Origin: an uncultured archaeon
GTDB taxonomy: Archaea > Halobacteriota > Methanosarcinia > Methanotrichales > Methanotrichaceae
Length of the DNA: 8,957 bases
Direction: 5' to 3'
NCBI GenBank assembly: GCA_902385025.1
Contig: CABMDX010000185.1
Coordinates: 1 to 8,957, forward strand
The notes below the pieces were generated by a model. The model did no database searches and had not been told where the DNA came from. It worked only from the letters and a program-made list of their open reading frames with translations. Shown one piece after another: positions 5,782 to 8,957 of this stretch (position 1 is the stretch's first letter; each line of letters opens with the position of its first letter). The position numbers were made by a program, and so were the translations under genes.

Positions 5782-6078
5782 TCAGGTGCCCAAGTCCTCT
5801 TCCTTTTCCTTTGCCTGCATGTATTGCTGCTGGATCTGCTGGGCCAGGTTGCAGCGCAAGAGGCCCGACATAAACACTCCTGCGATCAGGGCGTGCTCCT
5901 GGGGCATGCTGCTCAGCGCATCTTTGAGCCGCCCCACTGCCTCCTCCTCGCTAGTAATGTTTGGGTCGAATAGCAGCGTTTTGGTAGTATCACCTATTTT
6001 CATCATTTCATCATTCGGGATATCAAAGAAGCTGCGGACCATCTCCAGCACAATAGACTCCTCGTTTGGATCGAACAT
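5782..6078 (-). CDS. Conserved-looking small acidic protein of unknown function
   Basis: I do not recognise this 98-residue protein. It has no signal peptide or membrane segment and is acidic. Predicted helices with many Met and Glu residues fill it (EESIVLEMVRSFF near 6-18, SEEEAVGRLKDALSSM near 43-58), and it ends in a glutamine-rich helix (AQQIQQQYMQAKEKEEDLG). One Cys (about 76) is the only possible metal ligand of that kind. The helical content suggests a small adaptor or dimeric protein. Its stop is 37 bases before elp3 with no obvious promoter between, so it likely leads an elp3 operon and may act with tRNA modification; this is inference from position. Start chosen at the ATG at 6078; a TATA-like CCTATATCAT about 28 bases upstream implies an almost leaderless transcript. 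Confidence 0.7.
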   Translation of the reverse strand: MFDPNEESIVLEMVRSFFDIPNDEMMKIGDTTKTLLFDPNITSEEEAVGRLKDALSSMPQEHALIAGVFMSGLLRCNLAQQIQQQYMQAKEKEEDLGT

Positions 6079-6100
6079 GGTTGTACTCAGATGGCGCTTG

Positions 6101-6110
6101 ATGATATAGG
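6101..6110 (-). promoter_or_regulatory. TATA-like box for the 98-residue gene and elp3
   Basis: The minus strand reads CCTATATCAT, preceded by CCAAAC. It lies about 28 bases before the ATG at 6078, so transcripts would be leaderless or nearly so, which fits the lack of a good SD site. The same AT-rich spot could serve the plus-strand relic at 6121, but no BRE is evident there. Confidence 0.35.
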
Positions 6111-6120
6111 TTTGGCTTGA

Positions 6121-6430
6121 ATGGCTGAACTCAGGAAATTACATAACAGCATGCGAATACGTAGCATGATTGGACATGTTGCTGAAAGCTACTATCACAG
6201 GTTCCAAAGCTCTGAGGCATATAATGTGCAAAGCAAGAAAGGCGAGGCAGTCGCAGTCTTTGCCGATGGCGACGAAGCTACAATCAAAGCTTGCTCAACC
6301 TTATAGAGACCGAGCGCCCTATCCACTTATATGTATCAAACATTGTCTTTGGGGATTTAAGCTCGAGGCAATGAGGATTGGAGCGTATGCGCAGTTCTGC
6401 GCCACGATCCAGTCAAAGAAATCTCAATAA
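6121..6430 (+). pseudogene. Acylphosphatase-like relic spread over three reading frames
   Basis: Acylphosphatases are proteins of about 90 residues with a GxVQGVxYR loop and a later G-Y-V-x-N..DG..V.V.AEGDE segment. Here the frame from the ATG at 6121 gives IGHVAESYYHRF, a distorted version of that loop, then GEAVAVFADGDEATIKA, a close match to the second part. About nine residues between them are missing. The frame stops at 6304-6306, but the next frame from about 6291 continues sensibly as LLNLIETERPIHLYVSNIV. From about 6353 the third frame continues as FKLEAMRIGAYAQFCATIQ, ending at the TAA at 6428-6430. Joined, these resemble one acylphosphatase-like protein with two one-base lesions and an internal deletion. 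The catalytic Arg is displaced, so the product would be inactive. The alignment is from memory. Confidence 0.5.
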
Positions 6431-6547
6431 AATATCATGTTGCTTAAAAAATAAATCAATGCATTATAACGAAAAATTTGTATGGGGATGCAGCCAAGCG
6501 CGACATATCATGTTTGAATTATTAATTAAATATATGTTTGAATCAGA

Positions 6548-6559
6548 TGATTATAATCA
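6548..6559. promoter_or_regulatory. Perfect 12-bp palindrome, possible operator
   Basis: TGATTATAATCA is identical to its reverse complement. It sits 7 bases upstream of the TATA box of the beta-helix gene, where a dimeric helix-turn-helix regulator could act on TBP/TFB recruitment. An AT-rich background makes chance palindromes more likely, so the role is inference. Confidence 0.35.
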
Positions 6560-6566
6560 CAAAAGT

Positions 6567-6574
6567 CTTTTATA
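6567..6574 (+). promoter_or_regulatory. TATA box for the beta-helix protein gene
   Basis: CTTTTATA is centred about 41 bases before the ATG at 6612. A start near 6597 leaves a leader of about 15 bases that includes a short AGGT at 6600-6603, a weak ribosome site at suitable spacing. Confidence 0.4.
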
Positions 6575-6611
6575 GTTAAATGGCAAAATTTGGATAAACA
6601 GGTTTGGACTC

Positions 6612-8075
6612 ATGAAGCTATTGGCTATTGTCTTTATTGTAGTTATGCTTTTAGCTTCAGCTCGATCCAATGATCTCAATGACGGCTCAAATCATGGCAT
6701 TTGGCATAATGAGATCTCTTTGGGTGATACCAATAGCTTAAATTCATCTCTACCGTATAGGGCATATAATTTTGAGAAATCTGAAGGTGTGTTGCTAAAA
6801 GAAGTTGCCTTGAATTTTAAAAACAACTCAAATTTATCGATAGGCCCAGAGATTACGAGAATTAAATTATCTAAAATCAATATATCTGAAGAGCCGCCAT
6901 ATCGAATGAGAAATTTAAATATAACGCTGACAAATAAATCTTCTAATCCGACGTGGGCTTCAAGCATCTCTATAATTCAGCCGATCAACTCCATTCCGGC
7001 TGCCATAGATAATTCAGAAAACGGTTTATTAAATTCAACAATTATTATTGTGCATGCCGACGAGAGTATTCAGGCGGCCATAAACGCTGCCAATTCAGGA
7101 GATATTATCGAAATAACTAATGGTATCTATTATGAAAATCTCCATATTAATAAGGCTCTAACTATTCGTGGAAAGGGCTTAGGCAAAGAGCTTCCCGTTA
7201 TAGATGCCAATGGCATCGGAAACGCCATCGAGATCTCTGCAGACCAAGTTATTCTAGAAAAGATCATTTCCACAAACTCCTCCAAATCAAGCATGACTCC
7301 AGGAGCAGGGATTCGATTCAGTTCTTCAAACAATTGTTCTATCAGCGGGATCATATCGCATGGCAATTATTATGGTATAGCTTTGGTGGATTCCAATAAT
7401 AATACCATATCTGGGAGCAATATAAGCGATGACCATTGTGGCGTTAGATTTTACTTCTCAAATAACAATATACTACAAAATAATGAAGTTAAGAAAACCC
7501 TTAATCCTTTGGACATTGTTTCCTCCGAGGGCAATATCATTCAAGGAAATGTTTTTGAAAGCAACTCTCATAAGGTTGAGACAAGCAACGAAAATGAGAT
7601 TATAGATAATCGTGATACATTCTCAGCCGATGATAATGAACGCACGGAATTTGTAGAACTGAATGCTAAACCGCACACATTTCAATCCGATAGTGATGTG
7701 GGCTCCAAGAAATCAAAATCATCCGATTCAGATGATTATGCTACAGAATGGCATCCTCGTGTTGTGCCTATTGACAATGGACAGAAGTATGAGAAGCTAG
7801 CCCAGAAGGCTGCAAGCACTCTTGTTTTCAATCCACCAAAGGTTATGACAAGTGAGATAAGTGAGTGGGTTGATGCTCGTATTGGTCTGGAGAATACCAC
7901 CGGATTAGTTCAGGGCCTCCTCGGAAAGGGCGACGTCCAGTTTAGAAATATCAATGCAAATATGAATATGACATACGTTGTCAAGCTAGAGGGGGACTCC
8001 GGTTTCGAGATCTTGGCAAAAAGACCTGACGCCCAGGTATTAGGAATAGATATCCTGCGGAATGGCTATGGTTAA
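6612..8075 (+). CDS. Secreted NosD-like beta-helix protein, frameshifted near its C-terminus
   Basis: The 487-residue frame begins with a signal peptide (1-18, hydrophobic IVFIVVMLLASA). Residues 19-140 are Asn/Ser-rich and unassigned. From about 146 it matches the start of NosD-like right-handed beta-helix proteins: ESIQAAINAANSGD, GIYYENLHINKALTIRGKG, then short turns such as NCSISGI, NNTISGSNI and NNNILQNN to about 315. A Ser/Asp linker (about 358-378) leads to a beta-sandwich-like module (404-481: STLVFNPPKVMTSE, MTYVVKLEGDSGFEI). After residue 481 the frame ends in seven unrelated residues, while the next frame continues the module and adds a membrane segment. A one-base deletion near 8053-8055 explains this. 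Such beta-helix proteins usually bind surface polysaccharides. As read, the product would be secreted without its anchor. AT-rich codon use differs from the genes to the left. Confidence 0.78.
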   Translation: MKLLAIVFIVVMLLASARSNDLNDGSNHGIWHNEISLGDTNSLNSSLPYRAYNFEKSEGVLLKEVALNFKNNSNLSIGPEITRIKLSKINISEEPPYRMRNLNITLTNKSSNPTWASSISIIQPINSIPAAIDNSENGLLNSTIIIVHADESIQAAINAANSGDIIEITNGIYYENLHINKALTIRGKGLGKELPVIDANGIGNAIEISADQVILEKIISTNSSKSSMTPGAGIRFSSSNNCSISGIISHGNYYGIALVDSNNNTISGSNISDDHCGVRFYFSNNNILQNNEVKKTLNPLDIVSSEGNIIQGNVFESNSHKVETSNENEIIDNRDTFSADDNERTEFVELNAKPHTFQSDSDVGSKKSKSSDSDDYATEWHPRVVPIDNGQKYEKLAQKAASTLVFNPPKVMTSEISEWVDARIGLENTTGLVQGLLGKGDVQFRNINANMNMTYVVKLEGDSGFEILAKRPDAQVLGIDILRNGYG

Positions 8076-8329
8076 TTAAACCTTTGAAAGGTGGCAATCA
8101 TACTCTCATATTGAGCGTAGATCTTCAATTAGAAAAACCTCCATATAATTGCAGATGTGTGAATGTGACCAAATGGCCTGTCTTTGTGAAGGTCTTAGAA
8201 CCAAGCTCTCAACAAAGAATAATGGATCTAATTGGCTCAACTTACTCGTTAACTGCAGGCATAATTGCTTTCCTGGCCAGTCTCTTTTCTTTGATCGTGC
8301 TATTTCGGCAATTGAGAAAAAGAACATAA
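8054..8329 (+). pseudogene. Out-of-frame C-terminal part of the beta-helix protein with membrane anchor
   Basis: Read from 8054 in the frame shifted relative to the gene at 6612, these 91 codons begin PAEWLWLIKPLKGGNHTL. This is the W-x-W..P..G-x-H-x-L pattern that I associate with the end of the beta-sandwich module broken off upstream. It continues with VFVKVLEPSS and then a single hydrophobic segment (SLTAGIIAFLASLFSLIVLF) followed by RQLRKRT, a typical C-terminal membrane anchor with positive residues on the cytoplasmic side. The only start available in this frame is a TTG at 8084 without an SD site, so separate translation is unlikely. With one base restored the whole protein would have about 572 residues. 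The loss may be a real mutation or a sequencing error. Confidence 0.6.
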
Positions 8330-8416
8330 AATCTGGATGAACTCAATGAAAATGCAATAGAAATACTCCTGCTGCATCATCTAAACCTGCAAGACAAATG
8401 TTAAGAAGCACTATCC

Positions 8417-8436
8417 AGAAAAGATAAAAGATATTT
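8417..8436 (-). terminator. Pyrimidine-rich stretch after the peptidase fragment
   Basis: On the minus strand this reads AAATATCTTTTATCTTTTCT, with two T4 runs starting a few bases after the stop codon of the S8 fragment at 8441. It resembles an archaeal T-rich terminator. The plus-strand gene ending at 8329 has no comparable T-run. Confidence 0.3.
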
Positions 8437-8440
8437 CCGA

Positions 8441-8836
8441 TTAACCTGCCACTTTTGTTGAATTCTTAAGATTAGATATCACCTTTTGAACAGCAAGGTC
8501 TATAGCGAGTACGCCGCCTCCAACTTCAGTCGGTGCGGGTAGCTGACCTTCCCCCAGATCTATATTTTTGCGAGCTGTTTCCACCAATATGGATTTTATG
8601 GCTGAAGCATTCAGAGTAGGGTCCAGGGAGCGGATTAGAGCGGCAGTTGCGGTCACAAAAGGCACCGACATGCTGGTCTCTCCGCCCGAGTCTTCGATCC
8701 TCCCCTTATTATCTTTGCCCCAGACTGCCTGATCCCCAGGAACAGCAATTGTCACCTCAAAGCTATCACTGACCCGATTACTGTCTTTATAAAGAGTCCC
8801 ATCGTTATTTATGCAGCCTACGGTTATAACATTACT
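8441..8836 (-). pseudogene. Truncated subtilisin-like S8 peptidase, C-terminal fragment
   Basis: Read from 8836 down, the frame gives SNVITVGCINNDGTLY, then SFEVTIAVPGD, then GGETSMSVPFVTATAALI, the order of the last third of a subtilase catalytic domain. The nucleophile Ser is at 8672-8674, in TSM, with the usual preceding Gly changed to Glu. The helix ASAIKSILVETA and a short tail end at the TAA at 8441. The catalytic Asp and His regions, which should lie before NVITVG, are absent. A TAG sits at 8837-8839 and no upstream frame shows subtilase sequence before the window edge. The only start is a GTG at 8755, inside the domain. It is therefore a dead fragment, produced by a recombination or deletion. 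It converges with the beta-helix gene; subtilases and beta-helix proteins are often neighbours among surface proteins, so the two may have arrived together. Confidence 0.75.
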
Positions 8837-8865
8837 CTACTTTCCAAGTTTTAACTGGAATAATA

Positions 8866-8877
8866 ATTAAATTTTTA
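8866..8877 (+). promoter_or_regulatory. Possible TATA region for a gene running off the right edge
   Basis: The AT-rich ATTAAATTTTTA lies about 40 bases before the ATG at 8911. Its best TATA match is the TTAAATTT part. A start near 8896 would leave a leader of about 15 bases with GGGGAG in it. Support depends on the partial gene being real. Confidence 0.25.
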
Positions 8878-8910
8878 TGCTAAAACCCCGATAATCTTAT
8901 GGGGAGTTGC

Positions 8911-8957
8911 ATGAATAAGCTTGTGAGGGTACCATTAAAGCTCAACCCATATTTAGC
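8911..8957 (+). CDS. Possible start of a gene cut by the right edge
   Basis: An ATG at 8911 follows GGGGAG with a 4-base spacer and opens a frame reading MNKLVRVPLKLNPYL to the window end. An in-frame ATG at 8899 is an alternative start. Only about 15 codons are visible, so no family can be named. It points away from the S8 fragment, so the gap 8837-8910 would be a divergent intergenic region. Confidence 0.3.
   Translation, partial: MNKLVRVPLKLNPYL

Larger units (their letters stand above)
6431..6611. other. AT-rich intergenic region before the beta-helix gene
   Basis: This stretch is markedly richer in A and T than everything to its left and has stops in all plus-strand frames. I see no RNA gene in it. 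Its right half holds the perfect palindrome at 6548-6559 and the TATA box at 6567-6574, so it appears to be the control region of the gene at 6612. Confidence 0.4.

Noticed and set aside
6388..6403. GCGCA-GTTC-TGCGC hairpin as a terminator
   Set aside because: The stem is only 5 bp, no T-run follows on either strand, and it lies inside the acylphosphatase-like relic where it encodes part of the protein.
8050..8084. Programmed frameshift joining the two parts of the beta-helix protein
   Set aside because: No slippery heptamer or nearby strong hairpin is visible. A single-base deletion is the simpler reading.
8834..8866. TAG at 8837 as a pyrrolysine or readthrough codon in the S8 peptidase
   Set aside because: Upstream of the TAG the same frame gives only nine residues before another stop, with no subtilase sequence, so readthrough would restore nothing.
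1..8957. CRISPR arrays, tRNA or rRNA genes, insertion sequences
   Set aside because: I looked for regularly spaced repeats, T-loop-like GGTTCGA motifs in a cloverleaf context and transposase motifs on both strands. Nothing held up; the one GGTTCGA hit near 1942 is inside the methyltransferase gene.

Overview
The window looks like a chromosomal segment of a methanogenic archaeon. The archaeal signs are ribosomal protein S8e, a stand-alone Elp3 with fused radical-SAM and acetyltransferase domains, a DUF1922 zinc-ribbon protein, a Trm5/TYW2-type tRNA enzyme, and TATA boxes placed about 25 bases ahead of short leaders. The mix of secreted proteins with a NosD-like beta-helix protein fits Methanothrix (Methanosaeta). 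That genus call is an inference from memory and was not tested.

Layout. Bases 1-229 hold no convincing gene, then a promoter and a small secreted protein of unknown function follow (230-847, +). An intergenic stretch of about 350 bases (848-1203) contains two inverted repeats and a good minus-strand BRE/TATA; together these suggest a small structured RNA. Next on the minus strand are a Trm5/TYW2-family methyltransferase-like protein and, 21 bases upstream of it, a DUF72 protein, probably one operon. A PaaI-type hotdog thioesterase (+) diverges from DUF72 across a shared TATA region. The thioesterase converges on a minus-strand translation/tRNA block that reads, from its upstream end, a 98-residue unknown protein, elp3, S8e and DUF1922. 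S8e has its own promoter. elp3 makes the cm5U-type modification of wobble uridine, so this block joins tRNA modification to the small ribosomal subunit.

From about 6.1 kb to the right edge the character changes. The DNA becomes AT-rich and three genes in a row are broken: an acylphosphatase-like relic spread over three reading frames (6121-6430), a secreted beta-helix protein whose membrane-anchored C-terminus is cut off by a one-base deletion (6612-8329), and the C-terminal third of a subtilisin-like S8 peptidase (8441-8836, minus). This looks like a decaying accessory region next to a conserved core.

I found no CRISPR array, tRNA, rRNA or insertion sequence, and no complete new multi-gene system. 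The most unusual items are the possible anti-Shine-Dalgarno hairpin RNA near position 1000, the broken beta-helix surface protein, the three-frame acylphosphatase relic, and the Trm5 relative with altered catalytic motifs.
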